The notes under the pieces: generated by a model
Told to the model about the DNA's origin: nothing
Seen by the model: only the letters and a program-made list of their open reading frames with translations
Database searches by the model: none
From: an uncultured Porphyromonadaceae bacterium
GTDB lineage: Bacteria > Bacteroidota > Bacteroidia > Bacteroidales > Muribaculaceae
Reading direction: 5' to 3'
Length of the DNA: 64,000 nucleotides
NCBI GenBank assembly: GCA_902491515.1
Contig: CABUIC010000003.1
Location: 62,001 to 126,000 of the forward strand
Shown here: piece after piece, positions 25,701 to 33,313 of the stretch
Layout of the letters: the number at the start of each line of letters is the position of its first letter
Numbering within the stretch: position 1 is the first letter of the stretch
Translations under genes and position numbers: made by a program

Positions 25701-26168
25701 CGACTGGAGCGTGAAAATCTCCTCGAACTGGTCTAGGACCACAAGCGGGCGGACTATTCGGCCTTCAGCATCGCGGTGCTCCACGCGGTGAAAATATTCC
25801 CAGAGCGTCTCCTCCTCCGAGGCCGGGGCGAGCTCGGTTTCAGTGACCTTTCCTTCCTTTTCAAGGGGCTCGAAGGCTTTCTTGACCGCCGCTTTGATCT
25901 GTCTGATGTAGGAGGCCATATCGCCGGAATGGTCGAGGCGCACCGACACCGGCACGACGCCATGCCGGCGCACAACGGGGAAGACACCGGCGTTGAGGAT
26001 TGACGACTTGCCTATGCCCGAGCGGCCGAAGACTACGGTCTGGGTGTTGCGGAGCACAAGCCCCGAAAGTATGCGGATTTCCTCCGACCGGCCGTATAAT
26101 ATTTCTCCTTCCTTATAGGTCTGAAGTCCCAGCCAGGGATTTGTCTGCGGAGTGTCTTGTCTTTCCAT
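22794..26168 (-). CDS. Membrane-anchored STAND NTPase with extracytoplasmic YD/PDZ region
   Basis: 1124 residues. Cytoplasmic part: NPWLGLQTYKEGEILYGR leads into an nSTAND P-loop domain with Walker A GRSGIGKS (48-55) and Walker B LVVLDQFEE (142-150), then a helical winged-helix region (FIHDVLCPVIVKRR, about 408-424). One membrane helix at about 449-469 follows a basic stop (RERRKSRKN). The remaining 650 residues should be outside: the N-module (YYILSKKGHSAPHFTTVRVG), YD-like strands (YDSKGRQTDYEYLNSTG, YDEEDRLVFFEKKHNG) and a C-terminal PDZ-like domain (RAGLRDGDIIVSPNEL). STAND ATPases oligomerise on ligand binding. Here the sensor would be external. It sits 15 bp after the SIR2-TIR gene, its probable effector. 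Confidence 0.85.
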   Translation of the reverse strand: MERQDTPQTNPWLGLQTYKEGEILYGRSEEIRILSGLVLRNTQTVVFGRSGIGKSSILNAGVFPVVRRHGVVPVSVRLDHSGDMASYIRQIKAAVKKAFEPLEKEGKVTETELAPASEEETLWEYFHRVEHRDAEGRIVRPLVVLDQFEEIFTLQSDRRVRDSFFSQLADLINNVMPEGLSDSLKSENPTSEGDYEEVGEGLDLGLDSLSTADSLYLQGSEFHLVFTLREDFLSALERNTTDIPELRNNRYSLQPINEEQAAEIIMRPRPGLISTEVARLIISRVTGENDFELDGIPEIQVDSAILSLYLSCIYNKMVEEGEHSVSRKLVETYGDNIIEEFYTEAISGLPESTVEYLEDTLINEDGRRDNRSKKTVMREGHLSETEIERLTDKVKLLRQFSYGKELRIEFIHDVLCPVIVKRRTGRAEEKRIAAITEAAARERRKSRKNILIVSAIAVGVAATAIGIYLWNQYQNVWTVEEAYPAYETQDGWPVGIGPRMSAEEISHTPRYYILSKKGHSAPHFTTVRVGSSNEIPPESPMHTPFELSNDEFKTDDCEFNKLLIRSRSIEFIPNIDGKIDYMAFMDASGAPVFNAKGYLGDRTMTFSFTTPDGKPLTMDENSTDRVRVSLDSLGLVSSISFYDAQGVRRKHGVYGYNKTVDPVAGSVEITALDEFSLLFTEKTINSVKLTFLGNGTTEEVRSYISDSDGKKITISNRTITSPEKIEKYSADGELVEQWNLMTDPRGNIIRKESPYVSEYYTYDSKGRQTDYEYLNSTGDTIDVRHRYDEEDRLVFFEKKHNGTLEDFFKEIRQNNIVMTETHDSVMIDSTLSNGRHSLTYYEKDGSPANRMSKDGLKLHRIVTQDSPDGIKEIWRYVYSDGEIRPFEHKDYAFHERLKHDAEGTLLYEQGFDPDGKVRYSMMYFYRNGQCIGRAAMGIDGGPVRCPNWEIENFGYYKMYFNRDNSGEYTQLRSVNEADVQSSLFWSTENKYFTVGYPNLKGCKVELNLESGAPLNYAVYIQKPYSQFTAMKAENLASERRFAHLLDRDNPLYRAGLRDGDIIVSPNELRGAKTIETIAFRNGKYSKRTIKLEAPLTPADLRSLHIHPLRITVEEEDYLQDSLKK

Positions 26169-26183
26169 ATTTTTAAGGAGAAA

Positions 26184-27596
26184 TCAGTTCTTGAAACGGT
26201 TCAGGGCGTCGATGGCCGTATACAGGCTTTCGAGCAACGGCGTGAAGTCCATGTCCGGACCATAGGTCACGGCGTTGTGGGCCTTGAGCTCGCGGTTGAT
26301 GTCTATGGAATAGAAGTCGAGGCCTTCCTCTGCAAGTGGGAAGATGAAATTGCGGGCCTCGCCGACGCTTTTCTGAATATCGATGGCCTTCAGCCACTCC
26401 TTTCGGTAGACGTGGGCATCCATCGCCTCACGCGCGATATTCGAGGTGATTATGGGAACGAAGGTCTTCGCCGAGGCTATCGCGTCTTCGATTTCAGTCA
26501 TGAACTTCGAGCCGCCGAGCAGGTTGTTGCGGTCATACCACACGCTCAGCCCCTTGTCCGTAAGGAACCTGTACAGCGTTTCTGCAACTTCCGAGTCTGA
26601 CCGGGAATAGGACAGGAACACGTCGCAACCCTTTTTCGGCGGACGGCTGAACCGGTCATTGTCATGCTGCTCACGGTACTCGCCAACGCGACGCTCTATT
26701 TCCTCCACGATTTCCTCCGGGCTCTTGTTCGCAGGCAGGAAGGTGTCGATGCGCCTGAGATATTCGACGAGGCTTTCGTGGGTCTTGTCGTCCTTGGCCA
26801 TCAGACCCTTGGTCTTTGTGTCCGGAGTCTTGTTCATGCAGTACCATATGAAGCGGAAGAGCCAGTCGCTGTAGCCGCAACCGAGCATCAGCAGGTATTT
26901 GTCGCGCAGTTGCTCACACAGGTTGTCCGGTCGGGTCTGGACGCTCATCCAGCTTTTGCAGAAGTCGAGCATATCATTGTCCGTCAATACATAACGGTGC
27001 GCCTGTCCCGGAGTGCGGCCGAACATATAATACACCGTAGGAACATCCATGTCCTCCTTAGAGAATATGTCGCCTGTCCCGGGCTTACGGTCCTTGGAAG
27101 GATCGTTGCTGAATGAAAGTACGCGCACCTCGCGTCCTTCCCACACTCGTTTCATCGCATCCTCGACCACGGGCGCGAAACTCGTGGTGATGACGAAAGG
27201 AAAGAGCCTCAGCGAGAGCAGACGCATCAGCAATCCCGAGGGACGGAAATTCTGTTCCACGTTCCGGCGGTTAGCGAAGATGTTGCTCACAAGCCCGTAG
27301 ATGCTTTCCCGGGTGGCATTCGGCTGTCGGGTGGCTTCCGCGAGACGCGCCAGAAATTCGGGATCGTAGACGAGCTGAGAAAAGGTCCTGTGGCGGGTCG
27401 GAAGGCGTAGCTGGGTGTCGATTGTGGATATTATGAACTCATTGACGTTCATTCCGGGCGTCCGTAAATCGCACAGAACGTCCGGGCCTATGACGGGCAC
27501 GACGTTTCCGCGCACCGCTGCTTCGACAAGAGCGTCCCATTTGTCTTTCTCGGGGTCCAGACCCTCGAATATGTCAAATCCTTCAAGATTATCCAT
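26184..27596 (-). CDS. SIR2-like plus TIR domain protein (putative NADase effector)
   Basis: 470 residues. Residues about 20-260 are a SIR2-like fold: GNVVPVIGPDVL, FPFVITTSFAPVVEDAM, VYYMFGRTPGQAHRYVLT, LLMLGCGYSDWLFRF. Residues 321-450 are a TIR domain: CDVFLSYSRSDSEVAETLY, SVWYDRNNLLGGSKF, then VYRKEW, whose Glu400 sits where catalytic TIR glutamates lie. In the SIR2 part the usual TTN(Y/F)D is TTSFA and the HG after the strand is FG, so both catalytic residues appear lost; the TIR domain is the likelier NAD+-cleaving part. First gene of a six-gene leftward operon with a strong promoter, directly before a STAND NTPase. No signal peptide, so cytoplasmic. A defence or programmed-death role is inference from families. 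Confidence 0.87.
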   Translation of the reverse strand: MDNLEGFDIFEGLDPEKDKWDALVEAAVRGNVVPVIGPDVLCDLRTPGMNVNEFIISTIDTQLRLPTRHRTFSQLVYDPEFLARLAEATRQPNATRESIYGLVSNIFANRRNVEQNFRPSGLLMRLLSLRLFPFVITTSFAPVVEDAMKRVWEGREVRVLSFSNDPSKDRKPGTGDIFSKEDMDVPTVYYMFGRTPGQAHRYVLTDNDMLDFCKSWMSVQTRPDNLCEQLRDKYLLMLGCGYSDWLFRFIWYCMNKTPDTKTKGLMAKDDKTHESLVEYLRRIDTFLPANKSPEEIVEEIERRVGEYREQHDNDRFSRPPKKGCDVFLSYSRSDSEVAETLYRFLTDKGLSVWYDRNNLLGGSKFMTEIEDAIASAKTFVPIITSNIAREAMDAHVYRKEWLKAIDIQKSVGEARNFIFPLAEEGLDFYSIDINRELKAHNAVTYGPDMDFTPLLESLYTAIDALNRFKN

Positions 27597-27647
27597 GGCA
27601 TTACTGATGTGATTGTTGGATGAACTGCCGATATGGCCTTATTCGCT

Positions 27648-27679
27648 CAAAGTTACGAAAATATACTTTTATCCGCAAA
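27648..27679 (-). promoter_or_regulatory. Promoter of the SIR2-TIR/STAND operon
   Basis: On the minus strand TTTG (27676-27679), exactly 20 bp, then TAACTTTG (27648-27655). The TAA of the -7 element is also the ogt stop codon, so the promoter is embedded in the 3' end of ogt. It lies about 52 bp from the operon's start codon. Confidence 0.65.
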
Positions 27680-28201
27680 TTTTTCTTCGAGGGCTGTCAG
27701 CGCGGCCTTGATGCGCGGACCCGCTGCAAAGCCGCCGAGAGAGCCGTCGGCGGGGCGCACGCGGTGGCAGGGGAAGAATACAAGGAGGGGATTGGCCCCC
27801 ACGGCTCCGCCCGCGGCGCGGAAGCTGCCGGGGTGTCCGGCCTCGCGCGCAAGTTCGGCGTAGCAGCGGCTTTCACCGTAGGGTATCGCTCGCATTCCGG
27901 CGCGGACGGCCAGGGCGAAGTCGCTTCCGGTGTCAATGAAGGGCAGGCTGAAATGGCGGAGGCTTCCAGAGAAATAGAGCTCGAGCTGGCGGACGGCTTC
28001 GTCAAGGAGCGGGTTGGTTTGGTCCTCCGCCAGTTCCCCGTTTATGCGCAGGAGCAGTCTCCTCGTGTTCTTGCCGTAGTCTCCATCGGATGTGAAAAAG
28101 TCTGAAAGGCATAGCCTTCCTTCGTTTTCGCCGAGAATCATCTTTCCGAGAGGCGAATCGTATGTGCGGTAGCTGATTGTGAATTTTTCCCGTGTTTTCA
28201 T
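27653..28201 (-). CDS. ogt: Methylated-DNA--protein-cysteine methyltransferase
   Basis: 182 residues from the ATG at 28201. The N-terminal ribonuclease-like domain (YRTYDSPLGKMILGENEGRL) is followed by the DNA-binding domain: IPYGESRCYAELAREAG, then AVGANPLLVFFPCHRV with the alkyl-accepting Cys, and GSLGGFAAGPRIKAALTALE. It repairs O6-alkylguanine by suicide transfer to that Cys. The N-terminus has no AdaA-type zinc site. -7 element TATTTTTG at 28208-28215 gives a very short leader. Confidence 0.93.
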   Translation of the reverse strand: MKTREKFTISYRTYDSPLGKMILGENEGRLCLSDFFTSDGDYGKNTRRLLLRINGELAEDQTNPLLDEAVRQLELYFSGSLRHFSLPFIDTGSDFALAVRAGMRAIPYGESRCYAELAREAGHPGSFRAAGGAVGANPLLVFFPCHRVRPADGSLGGFAAGPRIKAALTALEEKFADKSIFS

Positions 28202-28207
28202 AATTTG

Positions 28208-28215
28208 CAAAAATA
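28208..28215 (-). promoter_or_regulatory. ogt promoter -7 element
   Basis: Minus-strand TATTTTTG, 6 bp before the ogt start codon; no clear -33 because the terminator stem of the upstream gene occupies that position. Confidence 0.4.
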
Positions 28216-28253
28216 CGAAAAAATCCGCAACCGTGGTCGGCGGCTGCGGATTT
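28216..28253 (-). terminator. Terminator of the Schlafen-to-S9 operon
   Basis: Inverted arms AAATCCGCA (28221-28229) and TGCGGATTT (28245-28253), extended by CCG/CGG pairing. On the minus strand a T run follows. It ends the leftward run that closes with the S9 peptidase. Confidence 0.75.
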
Positions 28254-28272
28254 CTGGGATTTTGAGCGCTGA

Positions 28273-30432
28273 TTACTTCTCTTCTGAGGCGGAAGTTGCT
28301 TCGGACGCGGGCTTGAGCCATTTGTCGAACCAGCGGAAGAAGAGTCTCTGCCACATCACGGCGTTCTGGGGCTTGAGAATCCAGTGGTTTTCGTCGGGAT
28401 AGATTACCATCTCGGCGGGGATGCCGCGAAGCTTGGCGGCATTGAAGGCGGCCATACCCTGCGAGGCGAGGATGCGGTAGTCGTATTCGCCGTGGGAAAT
28501 CATGATGGGCGTGTCCCATTTGTCGACGAGACGGTGAGGCGAGTTGGCGAAGGTGCGCTGAGCTGCGGCGTTGTCCTTCTCCCAGTATGCGCCGCCCATG
28601 TCCCAGTTGGCGAACCACATCTCCTCGGTCTCGAGGTACTGTGCTTCCATGTTGAAGATGCCGGCGTGGGCGAGTAGGGCGGCGAAGCGGCCCTCGTGGA
28701 TGCCGGCGAGGTAGTAGACGCTGAAGCCGCCGTAGCTTGCGCCTGTGGCACCGATGTGCTCGGCGTCGATGTACGGTTCCTTCTTCATGTCGTCGACGGC
28801 GGCGAGGTAGTCGCGCATGTTCTGGCCGGGATAGTCCTTGGAAATCTGCTCCTCCCATTCCGTGCCGAAGCCCGGGAGGCCGCGGCGGTTCGGGGCTATC
28901 ATCACGTAGCCGTTAGAGGCCATGAGCGCGAGGTTCCAGCGGTAGCTCCAGAACTGGCTGACAGCCTGCTGAGGACCGCCCTGACAGTAAAGGATGGCGG
29001 GATACTTCTTCGATGCGTCGAAGCGGGGAGGATAGACAATCCATGTGAGCATCTCCTTGCCGTCGGACGTGGGCACCATGCGGGCCTCGACCTTAGGCAT
29101 CACGAGCTTCTCGAAGACGGGGCCGTTGACGTCCGTGAGGGCCTTGGCCTCAGCCTTGTCGCCATTGATGGTCACGCAGAAAATCTCGTCGGGACGGAGC
29201 ATCGAGTGGCGCTTGGTGAGAAGCCGGTCGTTGCCTACGGGAGCGAGAGAATTGTAGTCGGCCTGTTCCTGAACGAGAGTGGTCACAGCTCCGGAAGCGG
29301 CGTCGATGGAGAATACGGGGGTCACGCCGTCCTTGGCGGCGATGAAATACAGGCTCTTCCCGTCGGGGCGCCAGGCGAATTCGTCGATGGTGTAGTCCCA
29401 GTCGGCAGTGAGGTCGCGTTTCTCGGCGGTCTGGCAGTCCATGACGAAGAGGCGGTTCTTGTCGGCCTCGTAGCCGTCGCGCTCCATGCTCAGCCAGGCG
29501 AGTTTCGAGCCGTCGGGCGAGAAGGCGGGCATCGTGTCGTAGCCCATCATGCCTTCTGTAAGGTTGTGTGTCTCGCCGCTTTCGACATTATAGGCGAAGA
29601 GGTCGGAGTTTGTGGAGATGGCGTACTCGAGACCGGTTTTCTTGCGGGAGACGTAGACGAGAATTTTGCTGTCGGGACTCCAGGCGAAGGACTCCACGCC
29701 GCCGAAGGGCTTCATGGGCGATTCATAGGGCTCGTCGGCCATGATGTCCTTGGTTTCGGAAACCTTCCTGCCGTCGAATTTGCCGATGAAGGGGTGGGGG
29801 ATTTCTGTTACCCATTCGTCCCAGTGCTTGTACATTAGGTCATCGATTACCCGTCCTGTGGCCTTGGGAAGGTCGGGGTATATGTCGGCTGCCGTGCGGG
29901 CATATTTGACGTTGCCGATAAGCACGATTTTCGACTCGTCGGGCGAGAAGAGGAAGCCGGAGATGCCGCCTTCGTGCTCCGTGGCCTGCGTGCGGCCCGT
30001 GCCGTCGGAATTCATAGTCCACAGCTGCATCTTGTCGTCCTTGTCGGGATACATGAATGCGATGGTCTTGCCGTCGGCCATCCAGACCGCTCCGGCCTCA
30101 TTCTTGTCGGAGTCGGTGAGACGGCGGGGAGAGGCATTCTCGGCCTCGAGGTCGAGTGTGTAGAGGTCAGTGTGTGAGGTGTTGCCTTCGAGGTCCTCGA
30201 AAGTCACTGCGAAAAGCGCGGTCTTTCCGTCCGGCGAAACCGAAGGAGCGCCGACACGCCCGAGCGCCTCGAGGGCGTCGATATTGAACACGCTGTCCGC
30301 GGGAGCCGTGAAGGCAGGCCGCGGCATTGACGAGGCATCGTCTTTGGCGCCGTCGCTCTGCACGCAGGAGGCGGCGCTGAGCAGAAGCATGGAGGCTGCG
30401 CCCATTGCGATAGTGTTGGTGAGTCTGTTCAT
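28273..30432 (-). CDS. S9 family peptidase (DPP5-like), lipoprotein
   Basis: 719 residues. The N-terminus has a signal and lipobox (LLLSAASC, Cys about 23). Residues about 50-430 form a WD40-like beta-propeller with repeated SPDGK strands. The C-terminal alpha/beta hydrolase has GASYGG (nucleophile Ser near 545), HGEYDYRI (Asp) and ENHWI (His). Such exopeptidases release dipeptides from oligopeptides in the periplasm or at the surface. Last gene of the leftward run, 17 bp after the BadF-type kinase, followed by a terminator. Confidence 0.9.
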   Translation of the reverse strand: MNRLTNTIAMGAASMLLLSAASCVQSDGAKDDASSMPRPAFTAPADSVFNIDALEALGRVGAPSVSPDGKTALFAVTFEDLEGNTSHTDLYTLDLEAENASPRRLTDSDKNEAGAVWMADGKTIAFMYPDKDDKMQLWTMNSDGTGRTQATEHEGGISGFLFSPDESKIVLIGNVKYARTAADIYPDLPKATGRVIDDLMYKHWDEWVTEIPHPFIGKFDGRKVSETKDIMADEPYESPMKPFGGVESFAWSPDSKILVYVSRKKTGLEYAISTNSDLFAYNVESGETHNLTEGMMGYDTMPAFSPDGSKLAWLSMERDGYEADKNRLFVMDCQTAEKRDLTADWDYTIDEFAWRPDGKSLYFIAAKDGVTPVFSIDAASGAVTTLVQEQADYNSLAPVGNDRLLTKRHSMLRPDEIFCVTINGDKAEAKALTDVNGPVFEKLVMPKVEARMVPTSDGKEMLTWIVYPPRFDASKKYPAILYCQGGPQQAVSQFWSYRWNLALMASNGYVMIAPNRRGLPGFGTEWEEQISKDYPGQNMRDYLAAVDDMKKEPYIDAEHIGATGASYGGFSVYYLAGIHEGRFAALLAHAGIFNMEAQYLETEEMWFANWDMGGAYWEKDNAAAQRTFANSPHRLVDKWDTPIMISHGEYDYRILASQGMAAFNAAKLRGIPAEMVIYPDENHWILKPQNAVMWQRLFFRWFDKWLKPASEATSASEEK

Positions 30433-30449
30433 ATTATAATGTTAATGGT

Positions 30450-31286
30450 TCAGTCCTTGGAGTGGTATCTGATGAGTCCCGGCATCGAGGAGGGGATTGT
30501 CTTCGCGATTTTCAGTCCGAAAACCTCCGCCGCGGCCTCGAGAATGGGCCTGTAGGCCATGCAGGTCGAGCCCACGAAGCTGACGGGAGTGCTCTTGTAG
30601 TCATAGAATGCGATATTCCGGCGGAAAAATGCCATAAAACTGTCGTAGACGAGTTTTATGCAATATTCGTGGTCGGAGTGCGAGGCGAGGAAGGCCGAGT
30701 ATCTGGCAAGTGACCTCGCCGGAAGCGGCGTCGAGTAGACATCGTCCATGAGCTTGTTAGGGGTCACGGAAAATTCATCAAGGAATGCCTCGCACAGCTC
30801 CTTCGGGGCGATACCTCTGAGAACGTCAGCTATCAGCTGCTTGCCGAGGTACGAGCCCGAGCCTTCGTCGCCGAGGATGAAGCCCAGAGGCGAAACGCTC
30901 TTGACAATCTCCGTCCCGTCGTAAAGGCAGGAATTGGAACCCGTGCCGAGTATGCAGGCAAGCCCCGGCTCGTGGACGAGAAGTCCTCGAGCCGCGCCGA
31001 GGAGGTCAGAGTTGATGGTGACGGGAGTCTTGAACTGCGCGACGAGCGACATTTCCATGGTCTTTACCTTGTCTTTCGCGCTGCATCCCGCGCCGTAGAA
31101 CCAGACATGGTCCCAGCGGCGCTTGAAAAAGCTGTCGGGGAGTTCGAGACGTATGGAATGGGAGATTTCCCTCCGCGACATGAAGAAGGGATTGAGGCTC
31201 GTGGTGAAAGCCCTCTCCTCAACCTGTTCGCCGTCGACGAGTACCCATTCGGTACGGGTGTTGCTGCTGTCTGCGATTATGTGCAT
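30450..31286 (-). CDS. BadF/BadG/BcrA/BcrD family kinase (N-acetylglucosamine kinase-like)
   Basis: 278 residues of the ASKHA fold. The phosphate-1 motif is MHIIADSSNTRTEW (Ser-Ser replacing the more usual DGG), and phosphate-2 is CILGTGSNSCLYDG with LGFILGDEGSGSYLG following. The family includes bacterial N-acetylglucosamine kinases and the ATPase activators of benzoyl-CoA reductase. In Bacteroidales stand-alone copies of this size are normally sugar kinases. It lies 13 bp after ligA in the same direction. Confidence 0.8.
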   Translation of the reverse strand: MHIIADSSNTRTEWVLVDGEQVEERAFTTSLNPFFMSRREISHSIRLELPDSFFKRRWDHVWFYGAGCSAKDKVKTMEMSLVAQFKTPVTINSDLLGAARGLLVHEPGLACILGTGSNSCLYDGTEIVKSVSPLGFILGDEGSGSYLGKQLIADVLRGIAPKELCEAFLDEFSVTPNKLMDDVYSTPLPARSLARYSAFLASHSDHEYCIKLVYDSFMAFFRRNIAFYDYKSTPVSFVGSTCMAYRPILEAAAEVFGLKIAKTIPSSMPGLIRYHSKD

Positions 31287-31299
31287 AATGGATTGGCTC

Positions 31300-33312
31300 T
31301 TATTCGATGTTCAACATTCTGAGGAATTCGTCTTCGTCAATCAGGGGCACGCCGAGCGAGCGGGCTTTCTCGAGTTTTGCAGGGCCCATGTTGTCGCCCG
31401 CGAGGATAAAGTCGGTCTTTTTCGACACAGATCCCGCGTTCTTGCCACCGTGCCTTTCAATTAGATTCTTGTATTCGTCGCGTGAGTGGCGGGTGAATAC
31501 GCCGCTGATCACGACTGTTTTCCCGGCAAGAGTGTCATCGGTCGGTCCGGAATTTTCGTCCTTGTCCATGGCCATCTTCACGCCTGCCGCGCGAAGGGCC
31601 TCGACGGCCTCGCGGTTGACGGGCGTGGCAAAATAGTCGAGTATGCTCTCGGCGATGCGAGGCCCTACATCCTCTATGCTCTCGAGCTCGGCCCGGGTCA
31701 TGGTCATGAGCCTGTCGATGTCGCCGACGGTACGGGCGATTTTCTTGGCCGTCGTCTCTCCGACAAATGGAATGGAAAGGGCGTAGACAACTCTGTCGAA
31801 GGGCACTTCGCAACTCCGGCGGATTCCCTCTATGACGCGCTCGGCGCTCTTTTGTGCGAAGCCCTCGATCTGCATGAGCTGTTCTGGCGTGAGTCTGTAC
31901 AGGTCGGAGAAATTGCGCACGAAGCCCGCATTGTACAGGTCCCAGGCCGTCTCCTCGCCTATGCCGTCTATATCCATCATCCTGCGTCCCACAAAATGCT
32001 CGATGCGGCCGACAATCTGCGGCGGACAGCCCCATTTGTTCGGACATACCCAGGCGGCCTCGCCCTCCACCCGGACGAGCTGTGTTCCGCATGCGGGGCA
32101 GTGGCTGACGAAACGCACCTTCCCGGCACCGGGGCGCCGGGCGCTTTCGTCCACTCCTGTTATTTTGGGAATAATCTCACCGCCTTTCTCGACATAGAGA
32201 TGGTCACCTTCGTGGATGTCGAGTGCGTTCATGATGTCCTCGTTGTGGAGCGAGGCGCGCTTGACTATCGTGCCGCTGATAAGTACCGGCTCGAGGTTGG
32301 CGACGGGAGTGATGATTCCCATGCGCCCGACGTCAAAGCTTACGAAACGAAGAGGCGTGAGCGCCCGCTCAGCCGCGAACTTATATGCCACGGCCCAGCG
32401 CGGCGATTTCGCGCGAAGCCCCAGTTCCTGCTGGAGGGCAAGGTCGTTGACCTTGAATACAAGCCCGTCGGTGGCAACGGGGAGCGCATGGCGTTCCTCG
32501 TCCCATTTCCGGATGAAAGCGTCGACTTCGTCGATGCTCGTGAGGAGAGTCATCGCGTCGCTGACCTTGAAGCCCCAGGAACGAACGGCCTGCATGGCAT
32601 CGTAGTGGGTGGCATAGGGAATGTCCTCCCCAAGGAGATAGTACACGTAGGCATCAAGCCCGCGGCGCGCCACTTCCGCGGAGTTCTGCATCTTCAGCGT
32701 GCCGGCGGCGGCGTTGCGCGGATTGGCGAAAAGGCTCTCTCCGGCTTCCTCCCGCTGTGCGTTGAGCCTGTTGAAGGCCTTACACGGAAGGACTATCTCG
32801 CCCCTGAGCTCGAAGAAATCGGGATAGCCTTCGCCCTGAAGCACGAGCGGGATGGTACGGATTGTGCGGACGTTGTCGGTCACATCGTCGCCCTTTTCAC
32901 CGTCGCCTCTCGTCACTGCGCGCACGAGGCGCCCGTGCTCATAGATGAGGGAAATTCCCGTGCCGTCGAACTTGAGCTCTCCGCAAAGGGCCGTGCGGTC
33001 CGAACCTGTCAGACGTTCGACGCCCCGCACCCAGCTGTCTACTTCCTCAACGGAATAAGTGTTGGCAAGCGAGAGCATGGGATAGACGTGGGGAACCTGC
33101 ACGAAGCCCTTGGCTATGTCCGAACCCGGTCGCTGTGTCGGGGAATTGGGGTCGAATGCCTCTGGATGCCTCGCCTCAAGCTCCTCGAGACGGTGCATCA
33201 GGATGTCGAACTCGCGGTCGCTGATTACCGGCGCGTTCTCGATATAGTAGTGGTGGTTGTGGAGATGGAGCTCGCCGCGCAGGCGCTCCAGTTCTTTCAG
33301 TTCGTCGTCCAT
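31300..33312 (-). CDS. ligA: NAD-dependent DNA ligase LigA
   Basis: 670 residues, full length. Ia domain with the NMN-binding HYYIENAPVISDREFD, the adenylation Lys114 in ELKFDGTG, and OB-fold GRMGIITPVANLEPV. The four-Cys zinc finger runs CPACG to CPNKWGC. Helix-hairpin-helix repeats follow (EGFAQKSAERVIEGI, EDVGPRIAESI), and a C-terminal BRCT begins LAGKTVVISGVF. It seals nicks using NAD+. It starts 1 bp after the ruvC stop. The nearby NAD-acting SIR2-TIR operon is coincidental as far as I can see. Confidence 0.97.
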   Translation of the reverse strand: MDDELKELERLRGELHLHNHHYYIENAPVISDREFDILMHRLEELEARHPEAFDPNSPTQRPGSDIAKGFVQVPHVYPMLSLANTYSVEEVDSWVRGVERLTGSDRTALCGELKFDGTGISLIYEHGRLVRAVTRGDGEKGDDVTDNVRTIRTIPLVLQGEGYPDFFELRGEIVLPCKAFNRLNAQREEAGESLFANPRNAAAGTLKMQNSAEVARRGLDAYVYYLLGEDIPYATHYDAMQAVRSWGFKVSDAMTLLTSIDEVDAFIRKWDEERHALPVATDGLVFKVNDLALQQELGLRAKSPRWAVAYKFAAERALTPLRFVSFDVGRMGIITPVANLEPVLISGTIVKRASLHNEDIMNALDIHEGDHLYVEKGGEIIPKITGVDESARRPGAGKVRFVSHCPACGTQLVRVEGEAAWVCPNKWGCPPQIVGRIEHFVGRRMMDIDGIGEETAWDLYNAGFVRNFSDLYRLTPEQLMQIEGFAQKSAERVIEGIRRSCEVPFDRVVYALSIPFVGETTAKKIARTVGDIDRLMTMTRAELESIEDVGPRIAESILDYFATPVNREAVEALRAAGVKMAMDKDENSGPTDDTLAGKTVVISGVFTRHSRDEYKNLIERHGGKNAGSVSKKTDFILAGDNMGPAKLEKARSLGVPLIDEDEFLRMLNIE

Positions 33313-33313
33313 G

